Source: Sediminibacterium sp. (GTDB taxonomy: Bacteria; Bacteroidota; Bacteroidia; Chitinophagales; Chitinophagaceae). From it: DNA of 64,000 nt. Below, piece by piece: positions 9,464-17,722 of this stretch. Positions within the stretch are counted from its first letter, which is position 1. Every line of letters starts with the position of its first letter. A program made the translations under genes and the position numbers. Where the stretch lies: positions 220,372 to 284,371 of the forward strand of contig NZ_JAHVAA010000012.1 in assembly GCF_019264485.1 (NCBI RefSeq). Reading direction: 5' to 3'. The notes below the pieces were generated by a model, which searched no databases, was not told the DNA's origin, and saw only the letters and a list, made by a program, of their open reading frames with translations.

Positions 9464-9490
9464 TAAGGTAATGCCCCATGCATTACCTTA
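9464..9490. terminator. Ten-bp stem hairpin near the AraC gene start
   Basis: TAAGGTAATG and its exact reverse complement flank a 7-base loop. It stands between the tRNA-Pro terminator and the upstream side of the minus-strand AraC gene, so it may be a second-chance terminator insulating that gene. A regulatory role in its leader cannot be excluded. Confidence 0.4.
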
Positions 9491-9492
9491 AT

Positions 9493-9525
9493 AAAAAAGA
9501 GCCCTAATTGCTTAGAACTCTTTTC
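9493..9525 (-). terminator. Intrinsic terminator of tRNA-Pro
   Basis: On the minus strand an AAAAGAG/CTCTTTT stem and an inner CTAA-GCAA-TTAG hairpin are followed by a run of T, beginning directly after the CCA of tRNA-Pro. This is a standard rho-independent arrangement. Confidence 0.75.
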
Positions 9526-9602
9526 TGGTCGGGACGACTGGATTCGAACCAGCGACCTCTTGCACCCCATGCAAACGCGCTACCGGGCTGCGCTACGTCC
9601 CG
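9526..9602 (-). tRNA. tRNA-Pro (GGG)
   Basis: The 77-nt gene folds into a full cloverleaf. The acceptor stem is CGGGACG with CGTCCCG, the discriminator is A, and CCA is encoded. The anticodon stem TTTGC/GCAAG encloses the loop ATGGGGT with anticodon GGG, which reads CCC and CCU. The T-arm has the standard TTCGAAT loop. An intrinsic terminator follows at once. Confidence 0.95.
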
Positions 9603-9612
9603 CAAAAACCAA

Positions 9613-9647
9613 ATCAGACATCTGACATCTGCCATCAGACATCCGAA
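9613..9647. repeat. Heptad array (ATCTGAC type, 5 units)
   Basis: Five consecutive 7-base units: ATCAGAC, ATCTGAC, ATCTGCC, ATCAGAC, ATCCGAA. They lie just upstream of the tRNA-Pro 5' end and before the pyrC-like gene. The unit is of the same type as those at 39.4 and 56.3 kb. Confidence 0.8.
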
Positions 9648-9714
9648 AGGGGCTGCAAATATAGGGGTAAAACAAAATTTCAGGTTATATTGCACAAAAT
9701 TTTATACCCGCTAC

Positions 9715-10977
9715 ATGAAGATCCTCATCAGGCAGGCTAAGATCGCCGATACAAATGCATCAATCAACAGACAGGTCAGGGATATTTTAATTGAGGATGG
9801 TATCATTACGCAAATTGCAGCTAAAATTAACGGTTCGGCCGATCAGGAGATCAGTGCTGATGGCTTAACTGTTTCTCCCGGCTGGGTGGATATTTTTGCA
9901 CATGGCTGCGATCCGGGATTTGAATACAAAGAAACCCTCGATACACTGGCCGCCGCCGCCGCCGCTGGAGGCTATACACAGGTATTTGCACTGGCCGACA
10001 ATAAACCCGTTACAGATAATAAGGCACAGGTAGAATATATCAGGCTGGGGTCACAGCATTTACCCGCCAGCATCCTCCCTATTGGAGCCATCACCCAAAA
10101 AATGGAAGGTAATTCACTGGCAGAAATGTATGACATGCGCAACAGCGGTGCCGTAGCATTCTCCGATGGTTTGAAACCGGTTCAGTCACCCGGTCTTTTC
10201 CTGAAAGCCTTACAATATGTAAAAGCATTTGATGGCGTGCTCATTCAATTACCTATCGATAAAAGTATCAGTGCAGGCGGACTCATTAACGAGGGTATTG
10301 TTTCCACGAGACTGGGTTTACCCGGACTACCTACGCTGGCCGAAGAACTTTTTATTAAAAGAGACCTTGATTTACTGAGGTATACCGGTTCAAAATTGCA
10401 CCTCACGGGTATTTCAACCGCCAATAGTGTATTGCTGATACAGGCCGCTAAAGCGGAGGGATTAGCGGTAACCTGCAGTGTTACACCTTATCACCTGTTT
10501 TTCTGTGATGAGGATCTGCAAGAATATGATACCAACCTGAAAGTAAATCCACCCCTTCGCTCCAGGGCCGATATGCTGGCTTTGCGTAAAGCGGTACAGG
10601 ATGGCGTAATAGATTGTATTGCTTCGCACCATATACCCCAGGACTGGGATCATAAGACCTGCGAATTTGAATATGCTGCTTATGGTATGCTGGGTTTACA
10701 AACCGTATTTGCTGTGCTGAACGAAACCATTCCCGGTTTAAATGATGAGGCATTGGTGGCACTGTTATCCAACAATGCACGTAATATTTTTGGCTTAACA
10801 CAGACCAATATTCAGGAAGGTGCGGAGGCAGAACTGACTTTGTTTTCAAGATCGGCGGGCAGTATGCTGACAAAAGAAAACCTGAAAAGCAAATCTGCCA
10901 ATACTGCTTTTATGAACAGACCCATGAAAGGCGCTGTGTTGGCCACTATCCATAAAGGTCAAATTCATCAACCATAA
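9715..10977 (+). CDS. Dihydroorotase-like protein with degenerate metal site
   Basis: The 420-residue protein has the overall fold and motif order of class I dihydroorotase (amidohydrolase superfamily). It has a short beta-sandwich start, SPGWVDIFAHGCDPGFEYKE at about 54-73, the long ISTANSVLLIQAAKAEGL helix, LKVNPPLRSRAD, and a late IDCIASHHIPQDW. Key residues of the active enzyme are altered. The HxH of DxHxHxRxPG is F61-A-H63, with Cys65 in place of Arg. The TPHH motif reads TPYH. The catalytic Asp of ATDHAP is His. It therefore resembles the non-catalytic PyrC' type known as a structural partner of aspartate transcarbamoylase. It heads an operon running to the heptose genes. I rejected an upstream start because it would read through the antisense of tRNA-Pro. 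Confidence 0.8.
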   Translation: MKILIRQAKIADTNASINRQVRDILIEDGIITQIAAKINGSADQEISADGLTVSPGWVDIFAHGCDPGFEYKETLDTLAAAAAAGGYTQVFALADNKPVTDNKAQVEYIRLGSQHLPASILPIGAITQKMEGNSLAEMYDMRNSGAVAFSDGLKPVQSPGLFLKALQYVKAFDGVLIQLPIDKSISAGGLINEGIVSTRLGLPGLPTLAEELFIKRDLDLLRYTGSKLHLTGISTANSVLLIQAAKAEGLAVTCSVTPYHLFFCDEDLQEYDTNLKVNPPLRSRADMLALRKAVQDGVIDCIASHHIPQDWDHKTCEFEYAAYGMLGLQTVFAVLNETIPGLNDEALVALLSNNARNIFGLTQTNIQEGAEAELTLFSRSAGSMLTKENLKSKSANTAFMNRPMKGAVLATIHKGQIHQP

Positions 10978-10989
10978 ACCAACTGATAC

Positions 10990-11532
10990 ATGAAACCTAA
11001 CTTCAATCAAACTGCCATTACCTATGGCGTCATTACAGGTTTAATTTTTCTGGTCATCACTTTTGCGGCATGGGCTGTGGGAAGTGCAGAATCTTTTGTT
11101 AACATTACCGGTATCGCCGTTTTCGTTCCCTATGTAATTGTTACACTGATTATAGTTGGGATTAAAATTCGCAAGCAAAATGATAACCTGATGACTTTTG
11201 CTGAAGCACTCAAATTTACTTTCCTGGCTTATGTGGTTTATGCAATTATAGAAGCTATTGGTAATTATGTTCTCTATGCCTGGGTTGACCCCGACCTTAC
11301 CGCAAAAGTGTTTGAAATTGGTTTGAAGAAAACACAAAAAATGATGGAAGCTTTTGGTGCATCAGAACAGCAGATGGAAGATGCAATGGATAAAGTAAAA
11401 AATGAACCTCAGCATACTTCTTTCAAACAGATTTTCCTTGGTCTGGGCGTAACGCTTATATGGAACTTTGTTAAATCTTTATTGATCAGCCTTATTATCA
11501 GAAGAGAGCCTAAATTCGAGGATCAATTATAA
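10990..11532 (+). CDS. DUF4199 membrane protein
   Basis: This 180-residue protein has four hydrophobic segments (YGVITGLIFLVITFAAWAV, ITGIAVFVPYVIVTLIIVG, FTFLAYVVYAIIEAIGNYVL and a last one around ILGLGVTLIWNFVKSLLIS). Between the third and fourth is an amphipathic acidic stretch rich in Met, Gln and Glu. The arrangement matches DUF4199, a Bacteroidota-specific family commonly found next to a GT2 gene, as here. It lies 12 bases after the dihydroorotase-like gene and 8 bases before the GT2 gene. A helper role for the polyprenyl-phosphate glycosyltransferase is an inference from this recurring neighbourhood only. Confidence 0.8.
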   Translation: MKPNFNQTAITYGVITGLIFLVITFAAWAVGSAESFVNITGIAVFVPYVIVTLIIVGIKIRKQNDNLMTFAEALKFTFLAYVVYAIIEAIGNYVLYAWVDPDLTAKVFEIGLKKTQKMMEAFGASEQQMEDAMDKVKNEPQHTSFKQIFLGLGVTLIWNFVKSLLISLIIRREPKFEDQL

Positions 11533-11540
11533 ATTCAAGT

Positions 11541-12485
11541 ATGGATCTGTCAATAGTCGTTCCCCTTTTAAATGAAGACGAGTCGCTTCCCGAATTATGC
11601 GGATGGATTGAGTCTGTAATGCAGCAGAATGGCTATTCCTATGAAGTGATCCTGGTGGATGACGGCAGTACCGATGCCAGTTGGGAAGTAATACAAACCA
11701 TTGGAACAAAGAATTCGAATTTCAAAGGCATCAAGTTTCAACGTAATTATGGTAAATCAGCCGCATTAAATGAAGGTTTTAAAGCAGCCAGTGGTGATGT
11801 AATCATTACCATGGATGCAGATATGCAGGATTCTCCCGACGAGATACCTGAACTTCGCCGTATGATCATTGAAGAAGGTTATGATATGGTGAGTGGCTGG
11901 AAGAAAAAAAGATTTGATAACACACTCACTAAAAATATTCCTTCGAAATTATTCAATGCTGTTGCGCGGAAAAGTTCAGGTATCCGTTTACACGATTTTA
12001 ACTGCGGACTAAAGGCATACAGAAAAAAAGTAGTGAAGAGTATTGAAGTATATGGCGAAATGCATCGTTATATACCTATTCTCGCTAAATGGAGCGGTTT
12101 CAGAAAGATTGGAGAAAAAGTGGTAGAACACCGTGCACGTAAATACGGTGTTACAAAATTTGGCTGGCAGCGTTTTGTCAACGGCTTTCTCGATCTGGCT
12201 ACTATTATGTTCTTAGGTAAGTTTGGTAAAAGACCCATGCAGTTTTTTGGCTTGCTGGGTACCCTGTTTTTCCTGGTAGGTTTGGGAGCCAGTATATCAC
12301 TGGTGATTGCCAAATTTATTTCAACTGATTTCTCTCTCACCAACAGACCCAGTTTTTATATTGCTTTAACCACTATGATTATTGGTATGCAATTATTCCT
12401 CACAGGTTTTGTGGCGGAACTGGTGGCCCGCAATGCTTCGGAAAGAAACGTATACCTCATTGAAGAAAAATCGGGACTGGACTGA
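11541..12485 (+). CDS. GT2 glycosyltransferase, polyprenyl-phosphate type (GtrB/DPM1-like)
   Basis: The 314-residue protein has a GT-A catalytic domain: VVPLLNEDESLPEL at the start, VILVDDGSTDASW at about 38-50, and MDADMQDSPDEI at about 93-104, the DxD-like metal and nucleotide site of GT2 enzymes. Two C-terminal transmembrane helices follow (FFGLLGTLFFLVGLGAS and FYIALTTMIIGMQLFLTGFV). This is the layout of dolichol-phosphate mannose synthase and bacterial GtrB or ArnC. Such enzymes transfer one sugar from a nucleotide donor to undecaprenyl phosphate on the inner face of the cytoplasmic membrane. It lies in a tight operon with a GT4 and heptose genes. Confidence 0.85.
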   Translation: MDLSIVVPLLNEDESLPELCGWIESVMQQNGYSYEVILVDDGSTDASWEVIQTIGTKNSNFKGIKFQRNYGKSAALNEGFKAASGDVIITMDADMQDSPDEIPELRRMIIEEGYDMVSGWKKKRFDNTLTKNIPSKLFNAVARKSSGIRLHDFNCGLKAYRKKVVKSIEVYGEMHRYIPILAKWSGFRKIGEKVVEHRARKYGVTKFGWQRFVNGFLDLATIMFLGKFGKRPMQFFGLLGTLFFLVGLGASISLVIAKFISTDFSLTNRPSFYIALTTMIIGMQLFLTGFVAELVARNASERNVYLIEEKSGLD

Positions 12486-12496
12486 TTGAATGATGC

Positions 12497-13633
12497 ATGA
12501 AGAAAAAAATTATCATCATCGGATCTGCCTGGCCACTCAGAGGCGGTGGCATTGCTACTTTTAATGAAAGACTGGCCCGGGCATTTATGCAGGAAGGCCA
12601 TGAAGTAATTATTTATAGTTTTTCTTTACAATACCCTTCGTTTTTATTCCCCGGTAAATCGCAATATGGCAATGAGCCAAAACCGGCTGATCTAACCATC
12701 AGGTCTATTATCAATTCCATCAATCCATACAACTGGATCCGGTCTGGTAATAAAATCAAAAAAGAAAATGCTGATCTTATAGTTGTCCGTTACTGGTTAC
12801 CTTTTATGGGTCCATGTTTAGGCACTATACTGCGTATTATTCATAAAAACCGCCGTTCAAAAATTGTATGCATTGCAGACAATGTTATTCCGCATGAAAA
12901 AAGAATGGGCGACATGCCTTTTACCCGCTATTTCATAAAGCCGGTAGATGCATTTATTACCCTGAGTGAGAAAGTGCTGAACGACTTAAAACAGTTTACA
13001 CAGAAGCCTGCCATCGCTACAGTGCATCCTTTATATGACAATTTTGGGGAACCGATTGATAAAGCGGATGCCAGAAAAACATTGGGTATTGCTGCCGACA
13101 AAAAACTGATCCTTTTTTTTGGATTTATCCGTCAATACAAAGGGCTTGATCTTTTACTCAGGGCCATGGCAGTGTTAAAAGAAAAACAGGATGCTCCTAC
13201 CCTGTTGATTGCCGGAGAGTTTTATGAAAATGAGCAACAATACCAGCTTTTAATTGATGAACTGAATATCCGCGACCTGCTGATTCTGCGAACAGATTTT
13301 ATTCCGGATAATGAAGTGCGTAATTATCTCTGTGCGGCAGATTTTGTGATACAGCCCTACCGCCATGCCACACAATCAGGTATTACACCCCTGTCTTATC
13401 ATTTTGAAAAACCCATGCTGGTTACCAATGTGGGCGCTTTACCGTCGATGGTGCCACATGAACAGGTAGGCATAGTTACCGAACCCGATCCGCTATCCAT
13501 TGCCAATGGCATTCAACAGTTATACAGTTTAGGCGAAGCGCATTTTTTGTTTCATCTTCGTAATGAGAAAAAAAAATACAACTGGCAGGGTCTTACAGAT
13601 TGTATCTGGCAGTTGGTTGAAAAAGTAAACTAA
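12497..13633 (+). CDS. GT4 family glycosyltransferase
   Basis: The 378-residue GT-B-fold enzyme begins KKIIIIGSAWPLRGGGIATF, a glycine-rich donor/acceptor loop. The C-terminal half carries LILFFGFIRQYKGLDLLLRAM and the donor-binding segment SGITPLSYHFEKPMLVTNVG, followed by the acidic VGIVTEPDP. These are standard GT4 retaining-transferase features. No membrane helix is present, so it probably acts on a membrane acceptor from the cytoplasm. It lies 11 bases after the GT2 gene and 6 before gmhA; adding a residue to a heptose-containing glycan is a contextual inference. Confidence 0.85.
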   Translation: MKKKIIIIGSAWPLRGGGIATFNERLARAFMQEGHEVIIYSFSLQYPSFLFPGKSQYGNEPKPADLTIRSIINSINPYNWIRSGNKIKKENADLIVVRYWLPFMGPCLGTILRIIHKNRRSKIVCIADNVIPHEKRMGDMPFTRYFIKPVDAFITLSEKVLNDLKQFTQKPAIATVHPLYDNFGEPIDKADARKTLGIAADKKLILFFGFIRQYKGLDLLLRAMAVLKEKQDAPTLLIAGEFYENEQQYQLLIDELNIRDLLILRTDFIPDNEVRNYLCAADFVIQPYRHATQSGITPLSYHFEKPMLVTNVGALPSMVPHEQVGIVTEPDPLSIANGIQQLYSLGEAHFLFHLRNEKKKYNWQGLTDCIWQLVEKVN

Positions 13634-13639
13634 CAGTAT

Positions 13640-14218
13640 ATGGCAACAAGAATTCATGAAATCATAGCATCATCCATACAGGTAAAACAAAGCATATTGA
13701 ATGATGAAGCCTTACAACAAACCGTTCAGCAAATAACAGATGCTGTTGTTGAAGCATTTGAATCGGGACATAAAGTAATGTTTTGCGGCAATGGCGGCAG
13801 TGCTGCCGATGCCCAACACCTGGCTGCAGAGTTTTCGGGTCGCTTTTATAAAAACAGAAGAGCATTACCTTCTGATGCATTGCATTGCAACAGTTCTTAC
13901 CTCACTGCTGTGGCCAATGATTATAGTTATGATGATATTTATAGTCGCCTCGTAGATGGCACCATGGAAAAAGGAGATGTACTGATCGGTATCAGCACAT
14001 CGGGCAACTCACCCAATATTGTAAAAGCTTTTGAAACCGCGCGCAGTAAAGGCATTACCACCGTAGGTTTTACAGGCGCTTCGGGCGGAAAGATGAAAGA
14101 ACACTCAGATTTTTTACTGAATATTCCTTCTACAGATACTCCACGTATACAGGAGAGTCATATTATGCTGGGACATATTATTTGCGAACTCACGGAAGCA
14201 GCTATTTTTAAAGGTTAA
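13640..14218 (+). CDS. gmhA: Sedoheptulose 7-phosphate isomerase
   Basis: The 192-residue SIS-domain protein matches GmhA along its length. It has the sugar-phosphate loop CGNGGSAADAQH at 49-60, a second serine-rich loop ISTSGNSPN at 118-126, and the expected zinc ligands H60, E64, Q171 and H179. GmhA converts D-sedoheptulose 7-phosphate to D-glycero-D-manno-heptose 7-phosphate, the first step of nucleotide-heptose synthesis. It lies 9 bases before the GmhB-like phosphatase gene, which serves two steps later in the pathway. The heptose kinase and nucleotidyltransferase are not in this window. The start MATRIHEII fits the family N-terminus. Confidence 0.92.
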   Translation: MATRIHEIIASSIQVKQSILNDEALQQTVQQITDAVVEAFESGHKVMFCGNGGSAADAQHLAAEFSGRFYKNRRALPSDALHCNSSYLTAVANDYSYDDIYSRLVDGTMEKGDVLIGISTSGNSPNIVKAFETARSKGITTVGFTGASGGKMKEHSDFLLNIPSTDTPRIQESHIMLGHIICELTEAAIFKG

Positions 14219-14227
14219 GACGATATT

Positions 14228-14785
14228 ATGTTAGCACTGGATCAGGTAAATAATCAATGGACCCTTTTTTTGGATCGTGATGGCGTATTAAACCATGAAA
14301 AAAATAATGATTATGTACTCAGCTGGAACGAATTCAGGTTTTATGAAGGTGTTCCTGAGGCACTTGCATTATTAGCCGGCCGTTTCAAACATATTGTCAT
14401 TGTTACCAACCAGAAAGGTGTGGGTAAGGGAGTAATGGGTTTGTCGGATTTACTGGAGATACACAGCAATATGTTATCACTGATTGAAAAGGCGGGCGGG
14501 CGGATTGACAAAGTTTATTTCTGCTCCGATCTTTCAGATGATTCACCCAACCGTAAACCCCAGCCCGGTATGGCTTTTCAGGCGCAACATGATTTTCCGG
14601 GTATTGATTTAGCTAAAAGTATCATGGTAGGCAACCGACCCAGTGATATGAAATTTGGCAGAAATGCGGGTATGCATACGGTATACCTTGCTACCACGCA
14701 TCCCGAAACACCCTTTCCTCACCCTGATATTGATCTCCGATTTAACAGTTTGGTTGAATTTGCACATACAATTACTGCTGTATAA
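14228..14785 (+). CDS. gmhB: GmhB-like D,D-heptose 1,7-bisphosphate 7-phosphatase (HAD family)
   Basis: The 185-residue HAD-superfamily phosphatase has the nucleophile and acid motif FLDRDGVLNH (D16, D18), motif II IVTNQKGVGKG, motif III RKPQPG (109-114) and the terminal aspartate in VGNRPSDMKFG (D140). Together with the adjacent gmhA this points to removal of the C7 phosphate of heptose 1,7-bisphosphate. One unusual point: most GmhB and HisB-N enzymes have a Cys/His zinc loop just before RKP, and here only C99 of FCSDLSDDSPNRKP remains. The zinc site appears to be lost, as in some zinc-free family members. A HisB-type histidinol phosphatase is less likely in this context. Confidence 0.82.
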   Translation: MLALDQVNNQWTLFLDRDGVLNHEKNNDYVLSWNEFRFYEGVPEALALLAGRFKHIVIVTNQKGVGKGVMGLSDLLEIHSNMLSLIEKAGGRIDKVYFCSDLSDDSPNRKPQPGMAFQAQHDFPGIDLAKSIMVGNRPSDMKFGRNAGMHTVYLATTHPETPFPHPDIDLRFNSLVEFAHTITAV

Positions 14786-14823
14786 GAAAAACACAAAAAT
14801 GTTTTTCATCGTTTTGATTGGTT

Positions 14824-14831
14824 TAATTTTG
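14824..14831 (+). promoter_or_regulatory. Putative -7 box (TAATTTTG)
   Basis: An exact match to the Bacteroidota -7 consensus TAnnTTTG, six bases before the start of the secreted protein gene. No convincing -33 TTTG was found at the usual spacing. If real, the transcript would be almost leaderless. Confidence 0.4.
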
Positions 14832-14837
14832 CAGTAT

Positions 14838-15725
14838 ATGAGAGTATTGCTGTTTATCTTTTTATTGCTCGCCGGTCTTACTACTGTTACCGCACAGGAC
14901 GACCGTATGCATATGCAGCAAATGGAGGATGAAATAAAGCCACTGGCTTATACCATCATGAACGATAATGATTTTATTACCCGTTTTCGTGCCGACAGCG
15001 CTTTTATCCGCGGATTGGTAAGGGCATTACGAACGCCTCATTCCTTTCGCTACCGTTTTGATTCGCTCACCAGCATCTCTCAACTATACGCCCCCGACAG
15101 CAGTTTCCGCATTTTTACCTGGCAGTTGCAAATGGAAGACATGAACCATTTTCGCCAGAAAGGTGCCATTCAAATGCGCACCGCCGACGGATCGCTGAAA
15201 CTCTTCCCCTTATTCGATGTTTCAAAATACACGGAAGCGCCTGTTGATTCGGTTCGTAATGTACAGAACTGGATTGGTGCCGTTTATTATAATATCATAC
15301 AGACCAAATACAATAACCGCAATTACTATACCCTTTTTGGTTATGATGAAAATGATGCGCGCAGTACCAAAAAATGGATGGAAGTATTAACTTTTGATGC
15401 CAATGGTGCGCCCCTTTTTGGAGGCCGTTATTTTAATTACCGCGAAGATGACCTGAAACCCAAACAACCTGCTTTCCGCTTCTGTGTTGAATTTAAAAAA
15501 GAAGCCAACGCCAAACTTAATTACGATCCTGAACTAGATATGATTGTACTTGCTCATCTGGTAAGTGAAGAAGGTGATACCAAAAAGAAACATACACTGG
15601 TTCCTTACGGAACATTTGAAGGCTTCAAATGGCTGGGAGGAAGATGGGTGCATCAACCCGATATTAAAGAAGCCAATCCCGATGCAAGAGTGAATCCGGA
15701 TCAGACGAGGAAGAAACAACAGTAG
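14838..15725 (+). CDS. Secreted protein of unknown function
   Basis: Starting at MRVLLFIFLLLAGLTTVTAQ, the 295-residue product has a clear signal peptide. I prefer this ATG over upstream ones because the signal begins there and a TAATTTTG box lies just ahead. The mature protein is rich in aromatic residues, with motifs such as NWIGAVYYNIIQ, YYTLFGYDENDARSTKKW and a closing WLGGRWVHQPD. Similar proteins occur in Bacteroidota without assigned function. No catalytic signature was found. It is 52 bases downstream of gmhB and may be read with that operon or from its own promoter; a terminator-like heptad palindrome follows. Confidence 0.7.
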   Translation: MRVLLFIFLLLAGLTTVTAQDDRMHMQQMEDEIKPLAYTIMNDNDFITRFRADSAFIRGLVRALRTPHSFRYRFDSLTSISQLYAPDSSFRIFTWQLQMEDMNHFRQKGAIQMRTADGSLKLFPLFDVSKYTEAPVDSVRNVQNWIGAVYYNIIQTKYNNRNYYTLFGYDENDARSTKKWMEVLTFDANGAPLFGGRYFNYREDDLKPKQPAFRFCVEFKKEANAKLNYDPELDMIVLAHLVSEEGDTKKKHTLVPYGTFEGFKWLGGRWVHQPDIKEANPDARVNPDQTRKKQQ

Positions 15726-15732
15726 AACAGAA

Positions 15733-15781
15733 GAATATCGAATATCCAATTTCGAAGTTGGATATTCGATATTCGACATTC
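15733..15781. repeat. Heptad array and 17-bp perfect hairpin (GAATATC type, 7 units)
   Basis: Seven units in exact 7-base phase: GAATATC twice, CAATTTC, GAAGTTG, GATATTC twice, GACATTC. The array is also an inverted repeat: 15733-15749 is the exact reverse complement of 15758-15774, with an 8-base loop. It fills the gap between convergent genes (secreted protein and lepA), so it may act as a two-way transcription end. Confidence 0.85.
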
Positions 15782-15789
15782 ATCTGTTA

Positions 15790-17574
15790 TTAATCGAGTT
15801 TCAGCACTGCCAGAAATGCTTCCTGTGGTACTTCTACGTTTCCAATCTGGCGCATTCGTTTTTTACCTTCTTTTTGTTTCTCCAGCAGTTTACGCTTACG
15901 GCTGATATCGCCACCATAACATTTGGCGGTTACATCTTTACGCATGGCGCTGATATTTTCACGGGCAATTACTTTTGCACCGATGGCAGCCTGTATGGCA
16001 ATCTGGAATTGCTGTTTGGGTAATAATTCTTTTAATTTCTCACATAACCTGCGGCCAAAATCCTGTGCACGGCTGCGATGTATCAATGCACTCAAAGCAT
16101 CTACTTTATCGTTGTTCAGCAGGATATCCATTTTAACAATATCTGCTTCGCGATAACCAATCGGACTATAATCGAAAGATGCATATCCACGGGTAGAGCT
16201 TTTCAGCTTATCATAGAAGTCGAATACGATCTCTGTTAAAGGCATTTCAAAAATCAGTTCCACACGTGATGGTGTGAGATAACTCTGGTTGATGAGGATA
16301 CCACGTTTACCCAGACAAAGGGTCATGATATTACCGATATAATCAGGGAGTGTAATAATCTGTGCCTTGATAAAAGGTTCTTCAATACGGTCGATCTTAA
16401 CCGTATCCGGCATTTCTGCTGGGTTGTTTACAATGATTTTTTCACCGCGTGTGGTATAGGCATTAAAACTTACGTTCGGTACCGTGGTAATCACCATCTG
16501 GTTGAACTCACGCTCCAGTCTTTCCTGGATAATTTCCATGTGCAGCAAGCCCAAAAACCCGCATCGGAAACCAAAACCCAGTGCCTGAGAGGTTTCCAGC
16601 TCGAAAGTAAGTGAGGCGTCATTCAACTGTAATTTATCCATACAGTCGCGCAGTTCTTCAAACTCATCCGTATTCACCGGAAATATTCCTGCAAATACCA
16701 TCGGTTTTACTTCTTCAAATCCATTGATCATTTCACCCGGATTGGCGGCCAGGGTAATGGTATCACCTACTTTTACTTCTTTCGCATTTTTAATACCGGT
16801 AATAATATAGCCCACATCTCCTGCCCTTACTTCACTCTTGGGTGTCATGGTTAGTTTCAGCACCCCTACTTCATCCGCAAAATAATCGTTACCCGAGGCA
16901 ACAAAACGAATCTTGTCTCCTTTTTTCAACACCCCATTAAGTATCCGGTAATAGACAATGATACCACGGAAGCTGTTGAATACACTGTCGAAAATCAATG
17001 CCTGTAATGGTGCTTCGGTATTGCCTTCGGGTGCGGGAATACGTTCAACAATGGCTTCGAGTATTTCTTCAATACCTATGCCTGATTTTCCGCTGGCCAG
17101 TAATATATCTTCCTGCTTGCACCCGATCAGGTCTACAATCTGGTCGGTTACTTCCGGAATTTTGGCCCCATCCATATCAATTTTATTGATGACAGGAATG
17201 ATTTCGAGATCATTTTCAATGGCCAGGTAAAGATTACTGATGGTTTGTGCCTGGATACCCTGTGAAGCATCTACCAGCAATAATGCCCCCTCACAGGCTG
17301 CCAGTGCACGACTCACTTCATAGCTGAAGTCTACGTGCCCGGGTGTATCAATGAGGTTGAGTACATATTGCTCTCCCTTATGGGTATAATTAATCTGTAT
17401 GGCATGACTCTTAATGGTAATACCTTTCTCCCGCTCCAGGTCCATATCATCCAGCACCTGGTCCATCATATCGCGCTCGGTAATGGTTTTGGTATGTTCC
17501 AGCAAACGGTCTGCCAGTGTACTTTTTCCATGGTCGATATGCGCAATAATGCAAAAATTCCTGATCTGCTTCAT
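15790..17574 (-). CDS. lepA: Elongation factor 4 (LepA)
   Basis: The 594-residue translational GTPase starts [19 protein letters not shown]. The GTP-binding motifs are G1 [10 protein letters not shown]2 in [10 protein letters not shown]3 DTPGHVDF and G4 NKIDM. After domains II and III comes the LepA-specific C-terminal region, including [21 protein letters not shown] and [19 protein letters not shown], ending [18 protein letters not shown]. LepA binds stalled or pre-translocation ribosomes and promotes back-translocation. I chose the start at the family N-terminus; six extra upstream codons would overlap the likely -7 box. Confidence 0.97.
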   Translation of the reverse strand: MKQIRNFCIIAHIDHGKSTLADRLLEHTKTITERDMMDQVLDDMDLEREKGITIKSHAIQINYTHKGEQYVLNLIDTPGHVDFSYEVSRALAACEGALLLVDASQGIQAQTISNLYLAIENDLEIIPVINKIDMDGAKIPEVTDQIVDLIGCKQEDILLASGKSGIGIEEILEAIVERIPAPEGNTEAPLQALIFDSVFNSFRGIIVYYRILNGVLKKGDKIRFVASGNDYFADEVGVLKLTMTPKSEVRAGDVGYIITGIKNAKEVKVGDTITLAANPGEMINGFEEVKPMVFAGIFPVNTDEFEELRDCMDKLQLNDASLTFELETSQALGFGFRCGFLGLLHMEIIQERLEREFNQMVITTVPNVSFNAYTTRGEKIIVNNPAEMPDTVKIDRIEEPFIKAQIITLPDYIGNIMTLCLGKRGILINQSYLTPSRVELIFEMPLTEIVFDFYDKLKSSTRGYASFDYSPIGYREADIVKMDILLNNDKVDALSALIHRSRAQDFGRRLCEKLKELLPKQQFQIAIQAAIGAKVIARENISAMRKDVTAKCYGGDISRKRKLLEKQKEGKKRMRQIGNVEVPQEAFLAVLKLD

Positions 17575-17581
17575 AAGTGCG

Positions 17582-17589
17582 CAAAGATA
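17582..17589 (-). promoter_or_regulatory. Putative -7 box of lepA (TATCTTTG)
   Basis: An exact TAnnTTTG match on the minus strand, seven bases ahead of the chosen lepA start. A TTG lies upstream but at a shorter spacing than the usual 19-21 bases. Confidence 0.45.
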
Positions 17590-17722
17590 CACGGAAAAGG
17601 GTCAAGACAGAAGATACCGGGTACAAGGTTATACAGATTTATACGCTTGTGGGAGTGTTTTGCGTGTACTTCGTTCGGCAAACAAGCTTTTCGCCTAAAT
17701 TAGGGGTATAAGCCCGCAAATT

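Noticed and set aside
9508..9714. Upstream extension of the dihydroorotase-like gene
   Set aside because: The frame would read through the antisense of tRNA-Pro and a heptad array; the family N-terminus begins at MKILIRQAKI.
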